From Myrica gale (taxonomy: Eukaryota > Streptophyta > Magnoliopsida > Fagales > Myricaceae), in the NCBI GenBank assembly GCA_963930655.1, contig OZ005601.1, positions 13,264,001-13,328,000 of the forward strand: a stretch of 64,000 nt of DNA. Direction: 5' to 3'. Within the stretch, counting starts at the first letter, position 1. Every line of letters starts with the position of its first letter. The notes beneath the pieces are model-generated. The model was not told where the DNA came from and ran no database searches. It saw only the letters and a program-made list of their open reading frames with translations. Position numbers and translations under genes: made by a program. This document shows, piece after piece, positions 1 to 11,269 of the stretch.

Positions 1-720
1 AAAACAGCCTAAATAATACAAAGGTTATAGCACAGAATGCACAACCAAGGCAAAAGGAGCCTTAGACAAAGGAAGTACAGTAGGATGCACCCAATTACAC
101 TCTAGGACTCAGTAACAGGGGAATGCGAGTCATTAGCAGCAGTCACTAGCCACAGTCAACATGCAAATATGCTCCCGGGAAGGCCCCACTTGGCAATGAG
201 CTCAAGGTTGCGAGGTAGCACTTTGACATTACGGAATGAGCTCGCTGTCTTGGACATTGGAAACAATTTCAAGGAATACACGGATAAGTCTCCTTGCTTT
301 CCCCGAAAACAACCTCTGGTTCCTCTCACGCCAAATAGAATAAACAAAGGCTGAGAGCATTAGGCGGAACAACTTGATCTGTAGGGACTTACCCCTGAAA
401 TTAGCAGCATACCAGGTCACATTTCCTCCCAGTTCCTTCGAACTCTAGGTATCCCAAACTTATCACCCAGTAAGACCCAAATTCTACTAGAGAAACTGCA
501 CTCACAGAGAAGGTGATTGATGTCCTCACCCCCAAAAACGGAAATGCTCCAATCAAAATTTTCTCATTCTTCTGGATCTCAGGAAAACCAAAACGTCAAC
601 TAAGCCAAGCGTAATGCAACCACTCTGCTCAACTTAACGTCACTTTTTCAAGCCAGAAGAACACCAAAAATCGCAGTCGAAATTCCAGGTACCATTTATT
701 TTCCAAATTTTCTGAGTAAC
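1..720 (-). mobile_element. LINE remnant (C-terminal ORF2 region)
   Basis: Broken minus-strand reading frames resemble the tail of a plant L1-type LINE ORF2. Around 229-420 a frame contains the 'YSIWRERNQRLFSGKARR' stretch that normally follows the zf-RVT domain, and frames near 480-600 read like the zf-RVT region itself. No intact frame remains and stops interrupt every reading. If the adjacent CENH3-like exons are real, this fragment lies in an intron of that gene. The family call is moderately sure; the exact ends are not visible, and the left end may continue outside the window. Confidence 0.5.
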
Positions 721-754
721 CAAACCGAGGAAAGGAGAAACCGAAAATTTATAA

Positions 755-780
755 AGAGAGAGAGAGAGAGAGAGAGAGAG
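755..780. repeat. (AG)13 microsatellite
   Basis: Uninterrupted AG dinucleotides occupy 755-780. On the minus strand they form a CT tract starting a few bases after the proposed exon 2 donor of the CENH3-like gene. Confidence 0.95.
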
Positions 781-784
781 TTAC

Positions 785-960
785 CGCACTCCGCCCAGGT
801 GATGTTGCTGAGCCTCCTCCAGAAACTGCGAGAGAGAAAATAAAAATTAAAACCCTAAGAAGTAGATACATACGCACATATACCAAGAGAGAGAGACGGT
901 GAGAGAACCAGATTTTCTTGGAGTTCCTTTTTTATGAGCCGGATGTTTGATCCTCGCCAT
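785..960 (-). CDS. Possible CENH3-like centromeric histone H3, first two exons (partial)
   Basis: On the minus strand an ATG at 960 opens MARIKHPAHKKGTPRKS (exon 1, 960-909). A GT donor follows, and a CT-rich acceptor (CTCTCTCTCGCAG) opens exon 2 (825-785), which continues in phase as VSGGGSATSPGRSA and stops at a GGTAACT donor. Plant CENH3 proteins typically start MARTKH followed by a basic, then Ser/Gly/Pro-rich tail, with an early intron in that tail, and this reads the same way. The diagnostic histone fold would lie to the left, outside the window. Exon 1's donor (GTTCTC) is weak, and 31 residues are little evidence, so the call is tentative. An E2F-like site lies about 185 bp upstream of the ATG, and a LINE relic follows downstream. 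Confidence 0.42.
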
Positions 961-1144
961 GATTGAGAACAAAATGCGAGCAGCGAGTTCAACTCCCTCA
1001 CTCTCTCTCGCTTCTCTCTGCTCCCTTGTTTTTTGTGCTTTTCAGAGTGTTTATGGGTTGTGGCAGTGGAGAGGCTGCGTTGAGGGTAAAAGTCTCCAAC
1101 TCGTTCGCAAAAGCCAACATAAACGCAGAGATAAGAAAAATTAC

Positions 1145-1151
1145 TTCCCGC
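1145..1151 (-). promoter_or_regulatory. E2F-like site upstream of the CENH3-like start
   Basis: TTCCCGC on the plus strand (GCGGGAA on the minus) matches the core of the E2F consensus TTTSSCGC, about 185 bp upstream of the ATG at 960. S-phase histone variants including Arabidopsis CENH3 are known E2F targets, which fits. Seven bases can occur by chance. Confidence 0.3.
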
Positions 1152-1160
1152 TTTATTCCG

Positions 1161-1677
1161 ATTCAATTTTAGTGTCCGTTACCGGAGCGTACTTGGCCTC
1201 GCCGGTGCGTTTGACAGGTGGTTTCCTACCGGAAGGAACGACGACGTTTCAGAGTTTCAGAAGGGAGCGTCAGCTCTTTTACGCATGGCGTCCACAGTAT
1301 TTGCTTAAGAAAATAATTACAAAACAAATTTTCTACTCTTTCAAATTATGTATTTATTTCCCGAGTATTTTTGTTTGACAATATTTAAGAAAATATTCTC
1401 AAAATTTTGAGAATCTTTTAATATTGAGAATTATTGAGATTTGTGAAATGTTTAGAGTATGTAAATATTAAAATTTTTGGAATGTGTTTGATTTGTTGGA
1501 AATTTTGATACCCCAATATTTTTGGATATCAAACATCACCATATAGGAATAATTTTTTTGGTAAAAATTGTTAAGAGAAACCATCAAACTTTATGCTATA
1601 GGCCTTCGAGTACATGAAAATTTCTCCTTTTCTTTAGATTTTTTTGCTTTTCTAAGATTTTACAAGCCAAATATGTC
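1161..1677. other. AT-rich intergenic stretch
   Basis: The first part may be distal promoter of the minus-strand gene ending at 785. The rest, from about 1300, is AT-rich with no open frame, repeat boundary or RNA gene that I can recognise. Confidence 0.4.
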
Positions 1678-1682
1678 CCTTT

Positions 1683-2887
1683 TGTGTGTCAGTTTTCAGG
1701 ATTAAGGCAACACAAGAGGGGGGTGAATTGGTTTTCTAAACTTTTCGCTATTGACCCCTAAAGACATGTTTACAAGTAAATACTACTTTAGCACAAGTGT
1801 AAATATGCAACAAGTAAAAATACGTGCTAAAAGTAAAGAGAAGAGTGAGAGAAGCAAACACTCGATTTTTAGGTAGTTTGGCAAACTCGTTTACATCCAC
1901 CCCCAAGCTCATTCATCGAGCCTTGAGGTTTTCCACTATCTTCCAATAGCTTACACTCTAGCTTCCGGGTGCTAGAGAACCATACAAGTGTTTTCTCGGG
2001 CTCAACACTTAAACTCACTCAAGCTTGAGATATACTCTCTCTAAGCTTATTCTTTAGCGAACAACCTCACTAAAGAAATCACTTATTTTGGATAATGAGA
2101 TACAAGGATAAACTCTCTCAAATAGTGAATAAGAAAATTGAAAGTTCTATCTCTTTTAATTCACACAATGACAAGGATACGAAAGTGTGTTTTGTGTAAA
2201 TGATATGAGAAATATGAAATAAGAAGGTTTTAAGATATTGCTCAAGCTATACAAAAGATATGTAGTCGTTGGTTATGAATTTCAGACGTTATTGATGTGT
2301 ATTTATAGGCCGCATGTGAAAACTAGCCGTTTATAGCCGTTGGGAGTCGTCTGTTAAAACGAGTCGGTCTACCCTACATGAACCGGTTGACCGCTTAAAG
2401 TTACCGTTACCCAACGATCATATTGTCAGAAGCTTAACGACTCTATTGTCAAAACCAACCGGTCGACCTCTTCAACTTAAGCACAGTTCGGTTATTTTAA
2501 AACCATGTTTTTAACCACTTTTAAACACTCAATTTTAAAGATTTACTTTTCATAAGTATATGAAAGGTTTGAGAGTTTGTTTGGGGTGTTTTGAAACCTT
2601 TAAAAACATTTTAATCTTTCAAACAAAATGTAAAATGATTTATGCATGTTTTGAAAGATATGCAAGTGCGTGATTCAAATCATTGTCAAAAGTGAAATAA
2701 AGAGTTACAAGGATGATACCCTAAGGTCTTGAATCTTCACTTTGAGCTCCTTACATCTTCTTGTTCTTCTTTCTTCGAGTCTTTTGACTCTTTCATCAAG
2801 TCGTCTTTGTCTTTGAAGATGTTCATTTTATAAACTTGATCCATTTATTGAAATCATCAAAATCTCGATTGTGCACAAAAGCCAACA
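1683..2887 (-). mobile_element. Solo LTR of a copia family, TSD CCTTT
   Basis: A 1,205-bp LTR begins TGTGTGTCAG and ends GCCAACA on the plus strand, flanked on both sides by the perfect 5-bp duplication CCTTT (1678-1682 and 2888-2892). Read on the minus strand it starts TGTTGGCTTTTGTGCAC, like the LTRs at 42421 and 45239, so it belongs to the same copia family as the nest at 41-46 kb. No internal gag-pol or second LTR is present, so it is a solo LTR left by LTR-LTR recombination. The perfect duplication suggests a younger insertion than the copies in the nest. Confidence 0.88.
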
Positions 2888-3110
2888 CCTTTAAGGATAA
2901 TAAAATCTCATTCAGTAAGATTATATTATGTTGGTATTGTATGAATAAAATGCAATCCTCGATTTGATTCTTTAGAGGATAATATCGTAGTCTACTTTAA
3001 GCGGGGTTGTGGAATGATAATTTGTGCTAACTTTCGAGGAGTTGTTTATTAAGACCTCTCCACCAAATATGTCCTACTAGTATACTAAGGGACGCCTAAT
3101 ATTTCTCTAG

Positions 3111-5155
3111 TTTTTTTTCTTAGCAAACAAATCAAAACGAATTACAACCTGCCACATTAAAATAGCTCAAACTAAGATTCTGAAAATGAATTAACAAAGG
3201 AGAAACTATCAAAAGTAACAAGACCCCTTCTGCACTTCACAGCAGCCCATTGAACCAAACAGTTTGCCATCTCATTTTGCTTCTGGTATATCCATACGTA
3301 TCTCCAATTAGGATGACAGGCAATATAGCACGGATCTTCACAATGATGTCAAAAATAGAACCCTGAATATCCAATTCTGGTTGGTTGACAAGTTGACAGG
3401 CAATAAGGGATCAGATCAGATCATCCTCCAACCTAGGCGAAGACTTAAAATCGAAAAAATTTCGTATCCACGGGTCCTTCCAAATATCAACATCATTGCC
3501 ACATTTCACCATAAAATACAACACTTTGGATAGAAGAGTAGAAGCCTTCAGAATCCCCTGCCAAATCCAAGAAGATCCCAATGTCTTCTTAACATCGAGG
3601 AGATGATTATTGTTCAAATATTTAGCATTCAATGCCCTCACCCAAGAAACTTCAGGTCGTTTATAAATAAGTCATCCTAGCTTCGAAATTAGAGCTTTGT
3701 TAATATCATGGAGTCTCCGAAGCCCCAAACCACCATCTTCTTTTGGACGACACAAACTAGTCCAGGCCACAGGAGTAAAATGTCGAGTGGATTGAGATGA
3801 AAAGCCCCAGAAAAAATCTTTCATTTTACGATCAACTTCATTACACCAACTTTTTTGAAAGAGGAAGGAGGACATGCTGTAAGATGGTACAATGGCTGCC
3901 ACCGCTTTAATTAAAGTGAGACGACCAGCCTTTGATAGACTCTGAGCTTTCCAATCTTGGATTTTAGAAAAAAAATCCTATCTTTGATATCATCGAAAGA
4001 AAGTCTTTTAGATCTTGGTATGGTAAGAGGGAGACCAAGGTAACTGCTAGTCACACCAAATCTGCTAATATTCAGCTCTTGTCTGAGAGAGTGTCTGAGT
4101 TGAGATGGACAATTGGGACTGAAATGGATCCCAAACTGCACTGTATTAATTTTCTGTCTCGACCATAATCCATACTGATGCAAGCAAACTTTAACAACAT
4201 AAACTTTCTCAACTTTAGCATTGCAGAACACCATAAGATTATCAGCAAACATCCCATGAGATATGTATGGTGCTCCTCGACTAATTTGGATTCCTTTCAA
4301 CCGTTGTGCTGATTCCTCCCGAATAAAGAGATTAGAAAAGACAAAGTACAAAATAAAAATAAAAGGAGAAATGGGTCTCCTTGTCTAAGCCCTTCTACGG
4401 TTGGAAGAATCCAAATGGACTCTCATTCAACAAAATGGAGAAAGATACAGTGCTAATACGTTGTCATATCCAATTAGTCCACCGAGGAGAAAATCCAAAG
4501 CATGCTAGTACCTCCAATAAACAAATTTCACTCAATGTGATCATACTCTTTCTCCATGTCAAACTTCATAGCCACTACCCATTTTTCCCTTTCTTCTTCT
4601 TCATCGAATGTAAATATCATGTAATATAAACGAATTCTTCTGAATGAGTCTATTAGGAACAAATCCAGCCAGCGTTGGTGAAATTAGTCTACACAAAAGA
4701 GGCCTCAATCTGCTAGCCATAATTTTAGAAATAATTTTATATAAAAAGTTACAAAGATTAATAGGGTGGTAATGGCTCACCAGAGATGCATTCTGCCTTT
4801 TGGGAATCAACACAATATTTGCATGATTTACCTCTCGAAGTAGATACCTAGTAGTGAAAAAAAGCTGAACGACAACTACATCCTTCTTAACAATTGTCCA
4901 ATATTGTTGGTAAAAAAGAGTCGTAATGTCACTTGGTCCGGGAGCTTTCGAAGCTCCAATGGATATGACAGCCAACCAAATCTCTTTCTCATCTGGAAGA
5001 GCTCGTAGTGTATCATTTTCTTCTGGCTTAATACATGGTGCTATTAACTCCCAAATATCCTGATTAAAACCATGGCCTTCAGATGTATCATTACGCCTCT
5101 GTATTTTGATGGCATTTGGTCTAAGTAGGGTACAAAGAGGGCTCGAAGAGTTCAT
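3111..5155 (-). mobile_element. 5'-truncated LINE (L1-type), RT to RNase H
   Basis: Consecutive minus-strand frames give LINE ORF2 pieces in the right order. 5155-4601 is reverse transcriptase with 'ANIVLIPKRQNASLVSHYHPI' in the usual LIPK...RPI position. 4351-3911 holds a decayed FADD box (FADNLMVF) and 'YLGLPL'. 3902-3672 and 3641-3411 are the post-RT thumb/linker. About 3290-3140 shows the RNase H tail (NEMANCLVQWA). A T8 run at 3111-3118 is the antisense poly(A) end. ORF1 and the endonuclease are missing, which is ordinary 5' truncation. Frames shift several times, so it is dead. It abuts the caulimovirid relic at 5156; no target duplication was seen. Confidence 0.85.
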
Positions 5156-6218
5156 TGATTTACCCAGTCTTTTGAAGAAATAATTCTTGTGGTAAATTTT
5201 GAAAATCTAGTTCGAGAAGGATTATACTTACAGGGAATCTGTTCGAATTCGACGGACTTGGTATCATGCAAGATATATTGGTAAAAAAACCTAGGTAAAA
5301 ATAGGGTTTATGGGAACAAAGTTTCAACCATGAGGTAATATCTGAATTGCTGTGTGGGATTAGCAAGGGCATGATAAGGATCTTCGATGAAAGCGACATG
5401 GTGTCTGTAGGATTTGGCAATCATGATATCTCAGGGATTACAAGGAATAGATTGAATTGAAGAGACTTATTGGGCCTTTTGGCTAAAAGTTTTATCCATA
5501 GGTGGAAGAGGTGGAGGAGCCCGAACAGGTGGGTTTATTAGAGTTATTGGAGGTAAATTTCCAAGAAGTGTACAGTTATTATGGAGAGGTACATATCCAA
5601 GTCAAATAGAGGGCCTGAGAATATTAGAAGGCCAGATAAAGGGGAAACATACTATCTGAACGAAAATCAGTCGTTGTCATTTTACGAGGTGTAATAGGAG
5701 GTTTTGTGGAAGAAGCAGAAGATTTAGAAGAACTCATTTGCCCTGTAAAAATTCACAAGTAAGAAAGTTAGAGGTTGAGTTGGATTCACCTTTGATGTAT
5801 TCAATATCAAAATAAAAAACAGATAAAATGTCTTCCCATTGAGTAAAGAGTTGTTTGGATGCAAGGTTTTTGACATATTTAAGAAGAATATTTTTGGCAG
5901 ATTAGCAGTCAACATGGATAAAAAAAATTTGGATTAACAAATCATCTTGAAATTTTGAAATACAAAGTAATATAGCTAAAACTTCTTTTTTTAATGGTGC
6001 TATATTTTTGTTGTGCATGATTTCATGCACGAGAATGAAATCTCATTATATGTTCTTTATCAGTGATATGAATGCGTTGTTTGAGTATGCCACCATACCC
6101 GATATCAGATGCATCAGTTTCTTTTATCTTTAATGCATGGGATGCAATGCCTAAACATGATAAATGCTTGCCATGTAGTTTTATCTTTTTAACAATAGTA
6201 GTATATAAGGATGTTCAT
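5156..6218 (-). mobile_element. Endogenous caulimovirid, distal part (RNase H and downstream)
   Basis: Broken minus-strand frames between about 6200 and 5700 contain caulimovirid RNase H signatures. These are an ETDASDIGYGG-type motif near 6095, a YSTIKKEVLAILL-type stretch near 5970, and an FDIEYIKGESN-type segment near 5780. Further downstream (5720-5160) only short frames remain. The order, reverse transcriptase at higher coordinates and RNase H at lower, shows this is the 3' continuation of the relic at 12204-15640, from which it was separated by the hAT insertion. All frames are interrupted. Endogenous caulimovirids are old, integrated, non-functional copies common in flowering plants. 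Confidence 0.72.
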
Positions 6219-6225
6219 TAAGGGT

Positions 6226-6355
6226 GAGTACCGGAACGGATGGAACCAAAATGGGTCATTCCGGTTCAGGTACTCACCGGAATTGAATTTTCTATTCCGG
6301 TTCCATTCCGGAATTTACCGGAATTTTCAGGAAATGGAACCGGAAATTCTGGTTC
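6226..6355. repeat. Left subterminal CCGGAA/TTCCGG cluster of the hAT element
   Basis: CCGGAA, TTCCGG and near versions occur repeatedly in both orientations within about 130 bp of the left terminus. Subterminal short repeats of this kind are the usual transposase-binding sites in hAT elements. The right end has a matching cluster. Confidence 0.8.
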
Positions 6356-7351
6356 CATATCTGGGCCTGAAGGCCCATTTTCGACTTAGGTCCAAAATTT
6401 TTTTAAAAGCCCAAAAGCCAAAATTTGACTGTTTTTTTTCCTGTTGGCTATTGCAGTAGTTTCATAATGTTGTAATCCTTTCTATTAGGGATATAATGTT
6501 GACATCCAATGAACCAAAATGTGAAAACTGAAAAAAATAATGAGATAAACTTACTGAATACACAACTTGTTGTATTGACGATATGTACATAGAATAAGAA
6601 CTTGCATAAAAATGAAACACGCTACAGAACAAATATGCAAGAATCGCTGGACCCAAAGCATCTTCGGTTAAGCTGGGTTGAGATCCCGTGAAAGTTGGCC
6701 TTGCCATCTGCGTAACGAACGTGACCACTTTATACAAGTTCATGTTAAACTCTTAAGCATCCACATAATAGACATTATTGGCCATGCCATTACTTATAAA
6801 TAGCTCTTAATATTTATAGATAAATTAACAATGCAAAGCTCAACAACTATAATATGGCAACCATCACCTTTTTCCATGCATGAAAGACGAACAAATTAAT
6901 CACATCTCCAATTTAAACTCTTAAAAACAAAACAGCTCTCACTCAATTGTAAGAAATGTTTAATGACACCCAAACTGGCTATTAGTTATATATTTTCATC
7001 TTAACAAATGCAATGTGCATTTTCATTTTAACTGCTGCAACTAACAGCACCATGAAACATTTGTTCTAAATACTTCAATACCTAGTACCACTGCAATCTT
7101 CACAACAACCCTAAACTATTGCAAAACGACATAAAAGAATGTATTTGCTCATGCCACACTCACACTATGACAGAAGCTAATGGATTTTGAGTTTTCAATC
7201 TCAAGGTTGGGAGTTCGAATTCTAAATAGTTCCCATAGTCCAAGAAAAAAATCAGTGAACAATAACCAGAATTAAAGAACTCAATAAGTAACAGAGAAGA
7301 ATAAACTGAAAGGTTGTAGTGAAAGAGCAATGAGCATCAAGAAATATGTAC

Positions 7352-7424
7352 CTTTATCAAACTTTTTACCATCTGGGTTTAGACAGTCAATCCTAAAAAT
7401 ATCTTCAAAAAGAAACTCGACCAT
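7352..7424 (-). pseudogene. Captured first exon of NRPB8-like RNA polymerase subunit
   Basis: Inside the hAT element, from an ATG at 7424, the minus strand reads MVEFLFEDIFRIDCLNPDGK then KFDK and meets a GTACAT donor at 7351. The EDIF-x-VD/ID-x-L-x-PDGKKFDK pattern is the N-terminus of the Rpb8/NRPB8 subunit shared by nuclear RNA polymerases I, II and III. The exon ends in phase 1, where the FDKV valine codon would be completed by the next exon. No further NRPB8 exons were recognised nearby, so this is a fragment, not a functional gene. The combination of coding exon and donor suggests capture from genomic DNA rather than from mRNA. Confidence 0.72.
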
Positions 7425-8029
7425 TCTTACTTGCAAGTACTCCCTCAACACCATAAGGCACAACTGCCCAAATATAGAGAAAATAGACGAGAACCACAAT
7501 TGCTGGAATAATAGAAGAAACCCTTAAAAGGGGGCATAAGTCGACCCCCTAGTAATTAAGATGGAACCGAATGCAAAGCCCATTCCAATCTTCCATGTAT
7601 ACAAGTCACAGTAAGAACCATAAAAACATATCACATGCATCTATGAGCAAATTATCTCAATTCCTATCTATAAAAAAGTAGTCAGAACAATATCATCTCC
7701 TTTGTACAGCAAACATGAAGCTATAACTTAAGATGACAATATGCAGCTTTTGCTAGTATGAAACCCCATCCTGCCAACTAACTAGAAGATGGCCCAAAAT
7801 TACCATCTACACGAATATCACGAATATCATATCAGCTGTTAAGGAGTACATAATGCTAAAGTGAATGAATACTGACAAAAGAAAAACTTCTGAGAATTCC
7901 TATCAGCCACTAAAATACTAAATAGATCATGGTACTTGTCCAACCGATACCCTCAAGTTCTCCATCTCTACAAAAAAAAACAAAACAATTATAAGAGAAA
8001 TACTAAGAGAACCAAATAATCAATTAACA

Positions 8030-10083
8030 AAGTAAAAGATTTAACAAAATACCTATATCTAGTTTGTAACTCAAGGGATCATCTCCACCATCAATGTCGA
8101 CATCATCTTCATCAAGTATAGGAAGTGAACTCAGATGACACGGTAGTAATTGAGATAGCTAACACATCCTTTGCAATGCGAGAAAGAACTTGAAACTTTT
8201 GAGAATTCACCTTCCACCACAACAAAATATCAAAACCCGCCACCCTTGGTTCAACATCTTCAATCAAGTATCTCTCCACCTCCGACTTACTATCTAGCAA
8301 GTTCTGTTGCTGTCGATAAGTAGGAAGACCTCCCCATAAATGTTGATCAATATTCATCAATTCATCCATATTTACAGAACTGTGACTTCCACTTGGCTGC
8401 TCTGATTGGGCTATGAAACCTCCACTATACTCCTCAAACATAGTTTCTAGAGTACCTCACACCATAACAGTGAAATCCATGCCCTTATCCTTCCCAAAAT
8501 TGTTGATAGCCCAATACTCTAAAGTGATGAGTTTAAAGCGAGGATCTAATACCGCAGCTACAAATAAAAGTTTATTCACCTTCCTCAAATCCCCCAATAT
8601 TTATCATACTTGCTTTGCATCTTTTTAGTCATGTCACAAAGTGAGATATCAGAACAATTAACAAAGGTCTCCAAATGAAACTTAATTCTTGCTAACTCCT
8701 CAAAAAATGCATTTGAAGTTACATATGAAGATCCTGATATGCGTAGGGTGACCTCATAGAACACTTTCAAAAACTTCACAAACAGTTTAATGTGCTCTCA
8801 ATCCTCAAATAAAGGTGACCTCAATCCCTTCCTCACATGACTATCTTCATTCAAATACATCACTAAGTTCCCATCTCCATCCAACATATCCTCAAAAACC
8901 TCCCGAAAATTTTCAGCCATTTCTAACGTTATATAAGTGGAGTTCCATCGAGTTGGTACGTCCATTTGCAAGAAATTGCTATCAGACAGCAATCTATTTG
9001 CAGCGGCCTTCTTGAACCCAACAAGCCTTTGAGGACTAGATTTCACATATTTCACAATATTCCGTATCTTTGCAACGAAATCATCCAACTCCTTCAAACC
9101 CTCATGAATAATAAGATTCAAAATATGCGCAGCACATCACATATGAATGAAATCATGCTTACACACAACATTTGACCCACCTCCTAATTGCTTTCTTTTC
9201 ACTTGGTCAATTGCAACATCATTGTTGGTTGCATTATCAACCGTGATTGTGAGAATTTTGTCAATCCCCCAAATATTCATACATCCCTTTATCTTTTTCC
9301 CAATACTAGCCCCCTTATGATCAATTATACGGCGAAAGTAAATAATCCTCTTCTGTAAACACCACTTCCTATCAATAAAGTGGGCTGTCACGCACATATA
9401 ATTCACATTTTGAACTGATGTCCACGTATCAGTGGTAAAACACACTCTAGGACTTTCTATGGCAATTGCCTCTTTCAGCTTAGTCCTTTCTTCTATATAC
9501 AACTCCATACAATCCTTCATGATCGTAAATCTACTGGGCATCTTAAAGCGGGGCTCAAGTCTCTCCACCAATTTTCTAAACCCTAACCTATGCACAGTCT
9601 TAAAAGACATCTCATCCATTATCAAATATTCAGCAATCCACCTCCTCACCTCCTTTTTACTATAAGTATCCAACTTCAAAACACCCTTATCACTCCCTGT
9701 TGCTTTCGAAGCATCCAATGTTAACATAGATTGAGTCTTGTCTAATTGGCCTTGTTGCTTCTTATATGACAAATAACGTCTCAAATGAGCCCTCATACCC
9801 GAAGTCCCATGGCGTTAGGGTGGCACCCAACCTTGGCCTTACAATGATGACATTTGGCTTCAGGGTGTTCAGGTTTGACAACTGGCAAAATTTTAGTGAA
9901 GTGATCACACACAAAACTCTTGCGAGTATTCTTTCTCTTTTTACTTGGTTGTTCTTCTGACTGATTGGTAATATCTTCATCACCACCAGATTGAGGACTA
10001 CTAACTGACTCATCAGGTATTGGACCACCACCACTAGGGGAAGACCCTACATTTGTAGTATGTGTAATACTAATCTCATCCAT
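8030..10083 (-). pseudogene. hAT transposase (BED finger, RNase H-like core, dimerisation domain), disrupted
   Basis: The minus-strand frames line up with plant hAT transposases of the RICESLEEPER/DAYSLEEPER type. 10083-9793 is an acidic/Ser-rich N-terminus and BED zinc finger (CHHC and downstream HLRRY). 9796-9137 has the 'CFTTDTWTS' core with 'VNYMCVTAHFID' and 'ILTITVDNATNND'. 9121-8585 is the insertion and alpha-helical region including 'VPTRWNSTY'. 8441-8112 is the dimerisation domain with 'FDILLWWKVNSQKFQVLSR'; an acidic tail runs to about 8030. Three lesions are visible: a one-base loss inside the BED finger near 9805, an in-frame TGA at 9136-9134 before 'CAAHILNL', and a further stop near 8795. 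It cannot make an active enzyme. The dimerisation domain is also shifted to another frame. Confidence 0.88.
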
Positions 10084-10368
10084 CTGACATTAAAAATATT
10101 TGATTTTCAATTCATTTGAATAACAAAAAATAAATGCAAAATGACTCAATCTATCTAAATAAACTCTAAACAGCTATGTTCACAACCTAAAGGATCTAAG
10201 CATAAACAACAAACATGTTTAACAAAGAAAAAGTGAAGAAATAACATAGGCAACATCAAAGGTTACGTATTTCAAAATTGAACTACAGGAGAAGCTTCTC
10301 CAAAATATTGCACAAGCCACAAAATAAGGCAAGTAGAATAGTGTAAAGTAGTTAAGGTTAGAGATATA

Positions 10369-10394
10369 TAAATAAATAAATAAATAAATAAATA
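10369..10394. repeat. (AAAT)n microsatellite
   Basis: About six tandem copies of AAAT lie in the non-coding part of the hAT element, between the transposase and the captured VPS13 exons. Confidence 0.85.
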
Positions 10395-10620
10395 TCATAA
10401 TATTCAACATCTCTTCCATCTCATCTAGTGTAGGAATTCAGGATGCAATTAATGAGACATCAAAAAAAGAAGAAATGCAAACAGTAAACTACATAAATCA
10501 AAAGGTTAACATCCTACAGGAACTGGCTTTTTGTATAGCTTCAAAGCCAAAATTTCAAGGCACATATCAAATGTCAATGATAGAAGAACCTTGTAGGGCA
10601 CCCATGCTCATGAGTATTAC

Positions 10621-11212
10621 CTCAATCTGTTGAAGTTTCGCTTCAAAAAGTTTTTGCCTATCCTCCTCCTGAAAAGGGTATAAATTGAGATAATCCAGGA
10701 AATAATGGGATCAATTTTTCTCTTAACAAGAAAATCATCTAATCATCAGAGTCCGAGTGTCAGAAGCAGGCTGAGCAATAACAAAGATACAGTCAATGAG
10801 AACAATCACAGGTTCTTTGCCCAAACTCTTCCAGGGAACCTATAATTTACAAAAGGAAAAACAAAACAAAAGTAAATAGAACATGAACATCATATTCCAA
10901 AGCATCACATAAGGAATATCAAAAGGAGAGTCTGGATTTCCAACATTAGAGTTAAACCTAAATAAACAACAAATTCTACCAAAAATCATATTCCAAAGCA
11001 TCACATAAGAATATCAGAACGTGAAAACAACAAATTCTACCAATTTTCCGTTAACAACAAATTCTACCAAAAATCAACCAATGTTGACGTGAAAACAACA
11101 AATTCTACCTTCAAAGTAATGGGACCAACAAAACCAGCTTTCACAGTAACTGACATTTTTAAAGAATTGAGTGCCTCGGCCTTCAATTTCAAGTCTTTGA
11201 GAACGACATCAC
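10621..11212 (-). pseudogene. Captured VPS13 N-terminal exons
   Basis: Three minus-strand exons with splice sites lie upstream of the transposase inside the hAT element. Exon a (11212-11109) follows TTTCACAG and reads DVVLKDLKLKAEALNSLK then MSVTVKAGFVGPITLK, ending at GTAGAA. Exon b (10839 to about 10750) follows ATTATAG and reads VPWKSLGKEPVIVLIDCIFV. Exon c (10668-10621) follows TTTTCAG and reads EEDRQKLFEAKLQQIE, ending at GTAATA. These are consecutive pieces of the chorein N-terminal domain of plant VPS13, a bridge-like lipid transfer protein at membrane contact sites. The first VPS13 exon and the remaining, very long, part are absent. Exon b's donor looks decayed. Introns are kept, so the source was genomic DNA. 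Confidence 0.82.
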
Positions 11213-11269
11213 CTGTGAAAAATGTACTAAGAAACATTTTAAAGGGGAAAAAAGGATCTTTAACCTCAA

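Noticed and set aside
947-1378. 143-residue plus-strand frame
   Set aside because: It is antisense to the CENH3-like exon and leader, is low in complexity, and matches no family.
7190-7230. GTTCGAATTC box resembling a tRNA T-arm or SINE B box
   Set aside because: No matching A box or cloverleaf was found around it, and it lies inside the hAT element.
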